A stretch of DNA of 64,000 nt, from positions 3,720,001-3,784,000 of the forward strand of contig CP053153.1 of the NCBI GenBank assembly GCA_014607495.2. Direction: 5' to 3'. The DNA comes from Carposina sasakii (lineage: Eukaryota > Arthropoda > Insecta > Lepidoptera > Carposinidae). The notes below the pieces were generated by a model. The model was not told where the DNA came from. It ran no database searches and saw nothing but the letters and a program-made list of their open reading frames with translations. Positions 47,125 through 58,568 of the stretch are shown piece by piece. A program made the position numbers and the translations under genes. Each line of letters opens with the position of its first letter. The stretch's first letter is position 1.

Positions 47125-47422
47125 CTTCTATGCTGCTCTGGGAGTGAAAAAACGTATAATACTACAGCTGCTTCTCTTCCTGGGCATACTGTACAAGTCA
47201 GTAGAGGGACAAGGGGGTCTTGGTGTTTTGTAGGCGATGGGCTGACCACCTGTCACTACTAACCGAACTTGTACATCTTTAGATGTACGAGTACAAGTTC
47301 GTTGAGGGTATAGTTTACTATACCCTCAAATTTGGTCAGAAGTGGCACCATGTGGTCCAATCGGCCCATGGTGCTCTGCCTACTCCGTAAGGGATAAAGG
47401 CGTGATCATATGTATGTATGTA
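47125..47422 (+). mobile_element. Family A retroposon, full length
   Basis: CTTCTATGCTGCTCTGGGAG to (TATG)n, with an exact 12-bp target duplication TGTTTGTTATTT (47113-47124 and 47423-47434). Has an extra inverted stretch at 47277-47330 not seen in other copies. Confidence 0.93.
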
Positions 47423-48489
47423 TGTTTGTTATTTGCATGCAAGCGGCTAGAACACAATTGTCATGTTATATAAATTATTGTGATTATTTTCTCGGCCAAA
47501 AGTACCATTTTATTCCCAAATTACTTTTAGCCCGTCTATTTTTATATTTCCGTAGGTACCCAAAAGGTAAAAACGGAATCCAAAGACTAAACTTGCGAAA
47601 GGTAGAGTATACTTCCTTACTTAATAGTTACAAAGTCAAAAGTATTCGAAATTTCTAGGAATTTGTGAATGTTACTTGCAGAACTAAGCATAAAACCGAT
47701 TAAAATTTGGTCCAGTTTCGTTATAATACGAATTCACAAAAAAGCCTGGATCTACGGGTTTGGAATTTCCCGGAACTATACCCAAGGGTATTTTTGTTTG
47801 TTTTGACGTTGGTCCAAATAAATGGTATTATAAGTATACCAAGAAACAGATCGATCACAGCCTTGTGTATGTCTATTATTTATATTTTTATGGACTAGGT
47901 ACTTATAATTTAAGGAATGGAGTAGACCGCTGAGTACTGGAATAAATACTTCAGACAAGTAATAGGTCGAGTGTTTAGTAGAGCCGAGTGGCGAGGGTGA
48001 CAATTTGTGTATTTTGATCAGGCCAAGACCTCTCTCTCGCGCATAAGGTATGTGGAGTGATCACTGAGTTACTAATTGCTTAATTGACTCTAAAATAGAG
48101 AAAATCAAATTTTGTGTACCTAGAAGTATAAAGAGGGACATTCTGTAGTCCAACAGCTACCTAGTTAGATGTAAAGTATTCTAGTTATGGACCAGAAAAT
48201 GACACAATCCTATGATTAGTTAAAAACCAGACTAATGAATGAATCATGTTCTGTAATATAACTGCGTACTTTTGTGGAAACTCATTTATTATGTAGCAAT
48301 CTTTTAAGACGACCTTCGGGTTTTCTCGTATTCGAATCGTAAACGATCCGCTGAAATAAATCACCCATTAATTCACTTGCACTGTCCGGTTTACTGACTA
48401 TTTTTATACAAGTTTACAGTGTACACTTCGATGCAAAAGTGGTAGATTTCTTAAAATGTTTCTTTATTAAACAGCAAATCAGTATAAAT

Positions 48490-48690
48490 AAAACGTATAG
48501 TACTACAGCTGATTCTCTTCCCGGGCATACTGTATAAGTCAGTAGAGGGACAAGAGGGTCTTGGTGTTTTGTAGGCGATGGACTGACCACCTGTCACTAC
48601 TAACCGAACTTGTACATCTCAATTATACCCTCAAAATTGGGCAGAAGTGGCACCATGTGGTCCTATCGGCCCTTGGTGCTCTGCCTACTT
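48490..48690 (+). mobile_element. Family A retroposon, both ends truncated
   Basis: AAACGTATAGTACTACAGC to GGTGCTCTGCCTAC. The TATG tail is missing. Confidence 0.85.
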
Positions 48691-48699
48691 ACTAAGTAC

Positions 48700-49700
48700 T
48701 GGGTTATATTAAATTCCGTTTCCTAGAAAAATGTTGCCGCCATATAGTAGTCGTACGAACGCAAAAACATACCCTCTTTTAGGTGGACACATAACCGCGC
48801 TCACCTACGAAACCAAAGCTTTACAAGCATGCGAAATCTAAAGCTCGTTACTGACCAGTGTTACACGGTGTACTGATACATGTTGCATGGCGAACATTCA
48901 TTTTGTTAATGTGTAGTGTTACGGCGAAAAGCAACGAGTTACTTTTACATAGATTTAGTTACACAGAAGTATCGCATACTCGTAATATGTTCGTATTCGC
49001 AATGTTACGTCAATATTGAATTATGACATTTGACAAGAATGTTTGTGTCACGCACATCGTGGTAGCTACACACTATTACCGGATAATCTTCGGGCGATAT
49101 GTGATTTTGGAGCTCACTGTACCCCGGTTTCAAATAATTTACGCGAGTTTAGACAACGTAAAATTTGTATTTGTTTAGAGAAGCGTCTTGTTTGAAGATA
49201 CTCCCAAATATCCGGCGTTTGATAATTTCTTTTCCTAGTTTTAGAAATTAACAAAACAGTTTTCAAGTCATGGCCAAAACTGAAGTGAATCATTGAATAT
49301 TTATTTCTTAGTTCAAGAAGATTAATGATGAACCTGGTTATACGAGTATTACCGTGATTACCAGTCTTGTGTTCTCACAGGAAATATTAAATAAAATATT
49401 TTCGCCTCCAACGTATAAATCTTCGATTGTGAACAGTTATGCCACAATTCTGCTAACTCTTACATGAGTCATGTATCAGTTAAACGAATTCGACCTTCAA
49501 TTACTGTAAAAGAAAGCAAACGTCATAGATCTATTTCTGTACCAGTCGTAATACTATAATGTATTACAGTTTGCGTTTTATCGTAAACCTCCGTTATATC
49601 GATTTGGAATAATCTTACTATCTTTACAGATGTATTGTACAAGATTCGTTTATATGTGCAGCATGAAATAACGTATCTCCAGAAGGAGGCATCAATGACA
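48700..49700. other. No gene seen
   Basis: Spacer without recognised frames or repeats. Confidence 0.5.
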
Positions 49701-50035
49701 AATATACGTTTATTCCGGGCAGTGGAGTTAAAAACAAGGCGAAAATACCACATCCACCGCTTTTCTAATCCGCAGATTGTTGTCAAATCGAGAAATATTA
49801 TCAGTTTTTAGAATTTTAATATCACAAATAGGTTGTAGTAATATAAAATCTAAGGTTCTATCAACTCTTTGTGCTCTGCCTGCCCCGTAAGGGATACAGG
49901 CGTGATTATATGTATGTATGTATATAGTATAAAATATTTAAATATCATTAAAAATAAATTAGGTCAATTTGACTTAAATTTGCTTTAAAAGTGTGCGTAT
50001 TCATAGATCCTGGAGAACTTATTATTCTATGATGT
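49700..50035 (+). repeat. Unclassified interspersed repeat, copy 2, interrupted by a family A fragment
   Basis: Matches 39040-39320 in order. Interrupted at 49856-49925 by a retroposon. Confidence 0.5.
49856..49925 (+). mobile_element. Family A retroposon, 5'-truncated
   Basis: TTCTATCAACTCTTTGTGCTC, TGCCCCGTAAGGGATACAGG and (TATG)n. A short TATAAAAT flanks it on both sides. Confidence 0.8.
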
Positions 50036-50429
50036 GCGTATTCATAGAGTCTATTTGTTAATTATTTTATTATTAGTAAGTATGTAGTTGATAAAAGAAA
50101 ATTCAGATTAACCGCTAAAAGTTATGTGAATCAGGTACATACCTACTGAGAAATATTCTCAGATAAGATTCAGTGTGACTATAATGAGCGTTTGTGGTAC
50201 TTACAATTTCCAATTATATCCCCCACGAAATGTAGTTCGCTTTTAAGGAAGAAAAATTAGATTTTCCTCGTAAAATGCTGTTAATTAGTTTTTTTCCTTA
50301 GAATATTTCGGATTACAGATGAAATGAGGTAGGTACCATTTGCAATCAAATTCGCGATATCCCTTGACCTACTTTTTAAATGAAATAATTATTTCCATAG
50401 TACAATATATAATGGTCAGATACATACAT

Positions 50430-50600
50430 AAATATAGTCACGACTGTTGAAGTGCAGGATCATAAAGGAAAACGCACAGCCACGTTTAGGTATATCATAG
50501 CGACGGCCGATGTAAATGATTAGTGACTAGTTGCTAGCTTATCGCCTGAGAATCCCCGAGTTCCTTAGTCGACTCTTACGACATACATAGATAGATACAC
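50430..50600 (+). repeat. Repeat family C copy
   Basis: CATACATAAATATAGTCACG at the start (shared tail, reversed), GATCATAAAGGAAAACGC, CTAGCTTATCGCCTGAG and AGTCGACTCTTACGACATAC. Confidence 0.6.
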
Positions 50601-50948
50601 AGTAGGAATAAGAAAATGTAGGTATGAAAAGACTTCCAAGCACTAAATACATTTATTGTAATTAAAAATGTCTATACATCAAGTGACGTTACAGACAGAG
50701 CAGATACATAATAGTTTTATTAATCTATTTGTAGCTTATTACCTGGATAGGTAGAAAACCAGACATAATGGAATTTGTTATTTATAATATGAAACACCAA
50801 GTTTCTGGAGCAATATGAATTATAGGACTTTAGTATCTTAATTTAGTTATTTTACATTTAATAAAATTTATTAACTAATTTATTCGCCCACTAGCGGGCC
50901 CTACGCCTAGCATGCAATACAACAGTAAGTACTCTACTCCATGATATA

Positions 50949-51115
50949 CAGGGTGTAACAAAAAGGGTATGTTAAGCGAGAAGCTACGTAAATAGCCCAC
51001 TGTAGAGAACCTATCCACAAAATTTGAGACTCAAAATCACATGTTTATTTTTCAAGATTGTATGAAAATTCCTGAGATATTTGAAAATTCTCCATACCCT
51101 TTTTGTTACACCCTG
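50949..51115. mobile_element. TA-flanked MITE, family D
   Basis: CAGGGTGTAACAAAAAGGG to CCCTTTTTGTTACACCCTG, a perfect 19-bp terminal inverted repeat, flanked by TA. Shorter than the copy at 21838 because the right arm is partly lost. Confidence 0.9.
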
Positions 51116-51289
51116 TATAGCTGCATCCATGAACAAAAATAAAGTTAAACAGAAAATATACTCATACTAATAATTTTGTTTATGTTCGATTTCGTGATTT
51201 GCTCTTTTAAAATAAATTTCAATAAAATTAAAATTATAAATTGTTAGGTATAAGTTTCATATTCGGCGCGCTTTGTCGTGTCAATTCCT

Positions 51290-51615
51290 TGTATTTCCTA
51301 ATCCTTTCCTGCCCTAATGGAAACGCGGGTAAACAAAGAAATATATACCCAAACGTCAGCTGTCAATGAGCTGGCGTCTTTGCATTTCGTCGGAGTATCT
51401 ACCCCGGTTCGGTCGACATACCGATTGTCCCGTCAACCAGGAAGGCAAATCATCGGGATACCTCGCGAGTGTCACCCTTTTACCTTATGTACGGATTGGC
51501 GAAGGAGGAAACCCACAATACTGGCAAATTTACCAACTGGACTGCCAGGCGCCTGCGCAACTACCAACACCAGATACAGTCCACTTCGAAGGTAGGCGTT
51601 TCCATCCTATTTTCC
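51290..51615 (+). other. GC-rich island with two overlapping frames
   Basis: A sharp rise in GC over about 300 bp. Frames at 51317-51595 (92 codons) and 51366-51638 (90 codons) overlap. The second (SGYLASVTLLPYVRIGEGG...) looks more protein-like, but no family was recognised. It could be a transposon scrap or an exon. Confidence 0.25.
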
Positions 51616-51967
51616 ACTTTTGCCCCTACATAAATTAACAATGTTATCAACAGGTTAATGTACGTTCAATTTATTAGCGATACTGGTCGGTTGGTCGATC
51701 GTTATAAACGTCTTTTTCCCGTTTATCAACCTTCTGTACCAATCTTTTTGACGTATTTACCCAGGGGGGCAACTCCGCAAAAATGTTAAGCCGAAACGCA
51801 ACCACTAACGAATCATAAACGAAACGCGGTGTGAAGCAATGTTTACTTACCACTTGGTTAATAAGGTATTTTATCATGTAAAGGTCGTGAGTATGACAGA
51901 AAAAGAAAACTGTCGCGTGATGAAATTTGTCTAATTTTGTCATTGTCAAGCTATTATTGCTTCGTCA

Positions 51968-52470
51968 TCATCATAATTTACAGCCCTGGGAAGTCCACTG
52001 TTGGACATAGGTCTGCCCCAACAACCTCCACTCCAACCTGTTGGAAACAGCCTGCATCCAACCGACGCCTGCGACCTTGGCCAGGATGTCCGTCTACCTT
52101 GCGGGTGGCCTTCCCACGCTGCGTTTGCCGATACGTGGTATTCACTCTAGAACTCTCCGACTCCATCGGCCATCAGTTCTTTGAGCTATGTGCCCTGCCC
52201 GTTGCCACTTCAGCTTGCTGGACCATTAAGCTATGCCGGTGATCTTTATACGTCTGCGGATCTCCTTATTTCTGATTCGATCACGCAGAGAGATCCCGAG
52301 CATAGCTCTCTCCATCGCTCGCTGTGCGATCCTGAGCTTCTTCATGAGGCACATAGTTAGAGACCTCGGCACCTTAGGTCATCACCAGCAGCACGCACTG
52401 GTTGAATACCTTCGTCATTAAGGACTTAAGGATTATTGCTTCGTACCGAGATTGAAACGTCCCGTTTCAG
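51968..52470 (-). pseudogene. LINE (jockey-like) C-terminal pseudogene
   Basis: Minus strand reads MKKLRIAQRAMERAMLGISL, RDRIRNKEIRRRIKITGIA, stop, SSKLKWQRAGHIAQRTDGRW and SRRVLE before further stops, ending near PTVDFPGL at about 51980. This is the usual C-terminus of an insect endonuclease-reverse transcriptase, 5'-truncated with several breaks. Confidence 0.85.
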
Positions 52471-53254
52471 CTTCGTCCAGGCCAAAATTTTTGCGGAATC
52501 GGCCCTCAGGTTATTACACTTAGGCTGTTTTTAATCACAAGTGCTATCTTCCAGTTCCGGTGGTAATAAACTTTGTATCCGGAGCAAATAATGATTTCTA
52601 TTCCACCAAAGAGATTTCTATTTACTTATTATTAAACCTCCAACAATCCATCAAATGGACTCTTAAGATAAAATTTAGTGAAATTTAATTAAAATATAAA
52701 TGGCTTAAAACGTAAATAAAATAGGAATGCAGACTAATTAGTTAGCTGAGGCCTTAAATAAAGTAGCTCTTTTGACCATTATTCACAGCTGTGTTCGAGT
52801 ATCAGATTAGGATGATTTAACAGATTAAACAGAATTTGATATAGGTACTATATTGGCTTTGTCCCTTAATTTGGTAGTCACAACTGCATATCATAAAGAA
52901 ATTCGGTACACAGGGGGTACGATTCAAAAATTTAACAAAAAATACAATTTAACATTCGCGACTACAGGCAATAACCCCTATATGGAAGAAGCCTTATGTG
53001 GTATGTCCTGGAGTCATTCGTCTAGCAAAGGACTGTTCTGATCTGTTTACGCCCCTATTCAGAAAATTCAATTACACTCACTTATATAATCTTCTACTCT
53101 TTTTACAGTACTACTATCTTCTTCCCGAGTTCCCCTTAGTGGAACGTTATGTCACACTAGATTATTTCAATATAAACTCAAACGAACTGTCTGATTTTGT
53201 TTTTGTATGTTTTAAGAGTTCTCCATCTCCTTCTTCGCTTTACTCTCTACCTTA

Positions 53255-53543
53255 GGCCGCATCCCCATTAGGCAAACAGTGAGCGGCTGACAGTTTGCTT
53301 CCAGTTTGCCTCCCTATACATTTTAAATGGAGTGTCCATATAGCGCTAAATGTACACAGCTTGCGACGTTTTGTTTGCCGACTCATTCTGATTCGCAGCG
53401 AATGATGCCCGTGTCGGTGGCGCAGTTTGTTCCCTGCGCTCTAGTTCGCCGCTCAGTTGATATAGAGTTAGCGACCGATACGCCACTCAGAGTCAGTCAG
53501 CGAACAGTCAGCCGCTCACTGTTCGCCTAATGCGGACGCGGCC
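53255..53543. mobile_element. Harbinger-type MITE, 289 bp
   Basis: Ends GGCCGCATCCCCATTAGGC and, reversed, GGCCGCGTCCGCATTAGGC; the inverted repeat runs about 37 bp (to GAGCGGCTGAC). Flanked by TTA (53252-53254, 53544-53546), the 3-bp duplication of PIF/Harbinger elements. Non-coding. Confidence 0.9.
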
Positions 53544-53871
53544 TTATTGTATACACTTGTATGTATGTAGGTATATATATGTCTGTATATAGAAGGTATA
53601 TAGTTATATAGGTCTAATATTTAAAGAGTGTGTCTCTCCGGTCAACTCTGTAGGGAAATCTCACATAGTGACGATAAACTGTCACAAATTATATAGGTAG
53701 ACACTTTTATAACCTTACACCTTCGTGACTATTTCTCTTAATCTTTTACCGAAAACTCACATGTCGATACACATAAAAATGGCTATTAACTACAATAATA
53801 CAGCAGACATTTTTTATATCACAATTATAGTGAACGAGCGACTTTATTTCTTTACTTTAGTGCCAGCCCTT

Positions 53872-53994
53872 AAGATGGCCGCACATCAAAAGACGAAAAT
53901 TAACGAATTGTGTCCAAACCACCACAAAGAAAAAGCACTAGAATTTTGTTATTCTACTAAATCGAAAGCAACGGCAACATGTCAAATATCCTAG
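53872..53994 (+). other. Short frame resembling a B-box zinc finger
   Basis: From MAAHQKTK the frame continues LCPNHHKEKALEFCYS and ends at TATCQIS. The C-x2-H...FC...C spacing resembles the start of a TRIM B-box, but the rest of the metal ligands is missing. Could be a fragment of a retroposed or transposon gene. Confidence 0.2.
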
Positions 53995-54149
53995 CAAAGT
54001 AATATTGACGATCGATAGTAAATTTGCATTTGAAAAATTTACTGTTAGTCTTTTTGACTTCATTTATCTACTAATGATAATGTTATGTCAACTACAGTAG
54101 GAATACTACCATGATTATTTGAAGACTCTCACCTAGCAATGCGGCATAG

Positions 54150-54592
54150 AAAGACATTAAAAAATCATGACATTCATACCAAGACGTAATAGAGCGCAAT
54201 GCTGCTCTGTATTCTGACTCTTTTACTGCCACTGCTGTTCGCTTGTGGAATAATCTACAAGTAAGGATTCGAGAGTCTTCTACTGTGGAGGTATTCAAGT
54301 CGAGAGTAACTGAGCACTACATGAGAGTCCAGAACCAGTTTATCGTATAACCGGTTTATGTATCGATATTTTAATTTTCCATTTGCTTTTTAAAATTTGT
54401 ACTTTAATATTTATGTTTATGTACTTACCTATCCATAATATTTATTTTTATTTTCAATTTGTTTTTGTTCCATTGCACTACCTACACGTTCTCGACAGAA
54501 ATAGTGGTTAACTGGTAGAGAATGCTACATAGCATTAAGTTCGCCCATGTACATTGTTTAAATGTGCAATAAAGAATTTTATTATTATTATT
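54150..54592 (+). pseudogene. LINE (CR1/jockey-like) C-terminus and 3' UTR with ATT tail
   Basis: Reads RNAALYSDSFTATAVRLWNN, LQVRIRESSTVEVFKSRV and a stop at about 54350. A 240-bp 3' UTR follows, ending TGTGCAATAAAGAATTTT(ATT)n. The RLWN-L...FK-R order is typical of LINE C-termini. A reversed piece of the same UTR (CACATGGGCGAACTTAATGC) is at 16826. Confidence 0.75.
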
Positions 54593-54599
54593 AAGACGT

Positions 54600-55898
54600 C
54601 TACAAATTCTGTATTTTAATCATAGGCTATACCTAATAAATGAAATAATACTTCATGGTTTGAATGTCGCCTATAACAAACAAGAACTCAAAAAAAAAAC
54701 TCTGACATACAGACTAGGTTTCGAGCCAGACAAGTGCACCGGGATTGGCCCACGACTCATTCCCGCCTCTGCAACTCCTGTAAGCCAGGATCAACAGAGG
54801 CGACCAGAAAAATGCAATCAAAGTATAGAAAATCCCGAGGGACCTAACAAGCGACTAAAAAGTATTAAAACTAATAGACAAAACATAATGTGAAGTATGA
54901 AGATAGGTACACTAGACGAGTGAACCGTGGCGAAATTCGAATGAAAACTAAAAAAAAATACTTTTTCCATTTTCGTTTTCTAGCCGGACAAGACATATAT
55001 CGCCAAGTGTGCCACCATCTTATAATTCGTACCCATCAGTCAACGTTTCGGCATTACGAGTATTATTATAGACATAAGAACCGGCACTCCCTAGCCAAAT
55101 GAAACGTTCATTATATTAGACGCAGCTGTAACGCGGCAGTATTTGATGTTACGACTATTCGCCGTAGACAACTTATTGGTACATTATGATATTCACAGTC
55201 GTATTTTACCTTCACTCGAGGCGAGATTATTTCTTGATTTTGATGATTTTTTTTCTATAGTTGAGGATGATTAAAATTAGATTTTGATATCAACTCTATA
55301 TTGGCTTAATAAAAGCACTATTAGTAATCACAAAAAGAATACAATGTATGTACTTATGCCTAAACAGCATTAGAGGATTTATGAGGCAACAATGGTCTAA
55401 CAGCCGATTGCCATACTGGAAGACGAGACCAAATCTACAATTGAAATATTCAATGGTTTCATACAAAATTTTTAATTCCAATAAAAAAAATCTGAGGGTT
55501 TATCTTCATCTTTGTAAGTTATTACGATACTGCGGTAGTCATTCGTAGCATACGAGTAGCGCGTGCTACGTACCACGAAATTACTACGACAGGATTGTTA
55601 ACATAACGATGAATAAGTTGTTATTTCAGATAAATTATGCTATATATATATTGAAATATAGCACAAGTTTTAATAATTATAGACTTCAAATCGTGCAAAG
55701 AATATACATACTCTCTGGGATACGCAGTTATTAGCACATATTATTTTGCCGTCTCTTTTAGTTTATTACAAAAAGAACATGACGGCACTAGTAATTCAGA
55801 TAGTTGGCAGGTACAAGTAGACCTAGATATCTCCTTATAGCTTCATGCATTAAACATTTCGACCAATATCGCGAAAGGTTGAGCAAATAATATTATAC
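54600..55898. other. No gene recognised
   Basis: Contains a GC-richer patch at 54715-54850 with a 77-codon frame of no known domain. The rest is AT-rich. Confidence 0.4.
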
Positions 55899-56091
55899 CT
55901 ATAGTAGACGAGAAGATGAAGATCGACCTTCACCGATCTGATAGCTCGAGGAGACATATCTCACTCAAGTGAAAAAAAAATCATTTTCTTAATAATGTTT
56001 ATAACATATTTTTTATAAAATATAATTTATAAACAATTATGCCTATTGTGACTTGCCTATCGAAAAGTGTTCATAGCTATTATTAATTTAA

Positions 56092-56106
56092 CCCTAGTCT
56101 CATAAC
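56092..56106 (+). repeat. piggyBac left terminal inverted repeat
   Basis: CCCTAGTCTCATAACC at the left end. It pairs with the right end, whose reverse complement reads CCCTAGTCTCAGAACC (one mismatch), and directly abuts TTAA. Confidence 0.92.
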
Positions 56107-56399
56107 CTACGTCGCAGAGGCGCCAGCGAAAACATTTTATTGCTGTCTCATTTTATCCGTTGCGCGTACGCGTTTGTTATTTTCAGCCAACTCAGTCGTC
56201 CATTAGGACTCTCGAACGGCGACCGCGTGTTGGCGGTAAGTACAATAATTTTCAAGTTATAACAGGTCCGTGCGCTCGAGAGGCGTATGGTTATGATTTG
56301 TGTAACTTTCGGTACATTTAAATACTTATGGTTTTTTGTTTTTATTGTGTTTGAAACGTTTTTTTTTTGTTGCCAGGACACATATAGACTGCAATTACT

Positions 56400-58211
56400 A
56401 TGGCTTTTAGAAAACGATTAAACGAAGACGAATTAATAGCATTATTATGTACACAAGATGATTCTGATACTGGTGAAGGTTATCAAACTGATAGTGAGTT
56501 AGAAGACCATCTAAGTGAAGACGAAGTCCAAAGTGAGTTTGAAGAAGAATTTATAGATACAGTGCCTGAAAATGTGCAAAGTTCTTCGGATGATGAAGAG
56601 GATTCGACACAACCTGGTCCTTCAAATTCTGGTGATCGGGCGGATATCGAACGTGACCGACGTATTATAGTTCCGGCTCAGGCTGTGATGAAAGGCAAGA
56701 ATAAACATCGGTGGTCTACTGTTAAGGGTCAAACGCATTCACGAACTTCTGCTATAAATATTATACGAACCAGCAGAGGTCCAACACGTATGTGCCGAAA
56801 CATAACAGATTCTGTTTTATGTTTTGATCTATTCGTCACCGAAGAAATAATTGAGGAGATTGTCAAGTGGACAAATGTAGAAATGATTAGGAAACGCGGA
56901 GGCCAAGATAGCACGAAAGCCACTTTTAGAGATACTACAACAACAGAAGTACGAGCTTTTATTGGGATACTGACTCTTAGTGCAGCTATGAAAAACAATC
57001 ATTTGTCTACCGATGAATTATTTGATAGTTCATTTTCTGGAACCAGATACGTAGCTGTTATGAGTAGAGATCGATTTAATTTTTTATCCTCTTGCCTAAG
57101 GATGGATGATAAAACTCTGCGACCTGCTGTTCGTGAAGAAGATCCTTTTGTACCAGTGAGAAAAGTTTGGGAACTTTTCATAAAACAATGTCAGCTAAAC
57201 TACACACCCGGAAGTAATGTTACTATAGATGAACAATTGCTTGGATTTCGCGGAAGATGCCCATTTCGTATGTATATACCAAACAAGCCTAATAAATATG
57301 GCATAAAGATCCCTATGCTTTGTGACAGTGGAACCAAATATATGTTGAATGCTATGCCATATATAGGTAAGGCTACAAAAACTAATGGAGTACCACAGGG
57401 AGAATATTACGTGAAAGAGTTATCGAAGCCCATCCACGGCACCAACCGCAATGTTACCTGTGATAACTGGTTTACCTCTGTCCCTCTTGCTAAATCCTTG
57501 CTTCTTGAACCATATAAGCTGACACTAGTAGGAACTATCAGATCAAACAAGCGTGAAATACCAGAGGAAATGAAAAATACCCGTGTTCGACCTGTGGGAA
57601 CTTCTATGTTTGGTTACGATGGCTTTTTGACCTTGGTTTCTTACAAGCCAAAACCATCTAAGATGGTATATCTTTTATCATCTTGTGACGAGGAAGGTGT
57701 GCTCAATGCAACAACTGGTAAGCCTGAAACAATAATGTTTTATAACCAAACTAAAGGTGGCGTTGACACATTCGATCAAATGTGTTCAGCAATGTCCTGT
57801 TCTAGAAAAACTAACAGATGGCCCATGACAATGTTTTATGGCATATTGAACATGGCATTTGTTAACTCATATGTGATTTATTGTCATAATAAGCAACAAA
57901 AGCTTGAGAAACCTTTGTCTCGTAAATCATATATGAAGAAGCTAAGTGAAGAGTTGACTGCACCTTGGATGAATAAAAGATTAGAGGCTCCAACTTTGCC
58001 AAGACGCGTGAAGAGAAAAATTGAAAGTATTATTACTCAACCGGCTGAAGACGACCAAGTAACTAACGATGGTGAACCTGCAATCAAAAAACGCCGATAT
58101 TGTGATTATTGTGCTACCAAAAAAAAAAGAATGTCCAAGATGACCTGTGTGAAGTGTAAAAAAACTATTTGCGGGGAGCACAAGAATGACGTGTGTCATG
58201 TGTGTCTGTAA
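56400..58211 (+). CDS. piggyBac transposase, intact
   Basis: 603-residue cut-and-paste transposase that excises and inserts DNA at TTAA and acts in the nucleus. The acidic N-terminus (residues 1-75, many D/E/S) is followed by the catalytic RNase H-like core. Residues corresponding to the family DDD triad appear as D277 (TIDEQLLGFRGR), D355 (TCDNWFTS) and D456 (GGVDTFDQM). A basic stretch near 535-567 (including KKRR) could serve nuclear import. The C-terminal Cys-rich domain (CDYC at 568-571, CVKC at 583-586, CGEH at 591-594, CHVC at 599-602) binds the element ends in the family. No intron, stop or frameshift is seen. The start is the ATG at 56400 with A at -3. Length matches the usual 590-610 residues, and much of the core matches the T. 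ni protein as remembered. Confidence 0.97.
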   Translation: MAFRKRLNEDELIALLCTQDDSDTGEGYQTDSELEDHLSEDEVQSEFEEEFIDTVPENVQSSSDDEEDSTQPGPSNSGDRADIERDRRIIVPAQAVMKGKNKHRWSTVKGQTHSRTSAINIIRTSRGPTRMCRNITDSVLCFDLFVTEEIIEEIVKWTNVEMIRKRGGQDSTKATFRDTTTTEVRAFIGILTLSAAMKNNHLSTDELFDSSFSGTRYVAVMSRDRFNFLSSCLRMDDKTLRPAVREEDPFVPVRKVWELFIKQCQLNYTPGSNVTIDEQLLGFRGRCPFRMYIPNKPNKYGIKIPMLCDSGTKYMLNAMPYIGKATKTNGVPQGEYYVKELSKPIHGTNRNVTCDNWFTSVPLAKSLLLEPYKLTLVGTIRSNKREIPEEMKNTRVRPVGTSMFGYDGFLTLVSYKPKPSKMVYLLSSCDEEGVLNATTGKPETIMFYNQTKGGVDTFDQMCSAMSCSRKTNRWPMTMFYGILNMAFVNSYVIYCHNKQQKLEKPLSRKSYMKKLSEELTAPWMNKRLEAPTLPRRVKRKIESIITQPAEDDQVTNDGEPAIKKRRYCDYCATKKKRMSKMTCVKCKKTICGEHKNDVCHVCL

Positions 58212-58568
58212 GACATAGTTTTTGGTCTCATTTACTTTTTTTAGACTGATTATATTGTTATTTAATTATTAAGAAGAAGAAAAATTACAATTTTGTTTGT
58301 TTTATTATTTTTTAGAGGCATTTACAAAAAGACTGTTCATTTTTGTTGATTTTCTTAGATGTAAGTTTCTAACATTGTTAATTACAATAAATAAAACTCT
58401 AATGATTGCAAACTGTGTTTCATTTATTAGTTGTATAACATAATATTAGAATAAAATAAAAAAAAATGTTTGCAATGCAATAAATGTAATAAGTCATCCA
58501 TCCAAGTATCGTCCCATCCAAGTATGCCTCCGAGGCGTATGGTTATGATCAACGTAACTCCTAATATG

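Noticed and set aside
56729..57181. Minus-strand frames over the piggyBac gene
   Set aside because: These are shadows of the intact transposase; the sense frame has all catalytic residues.
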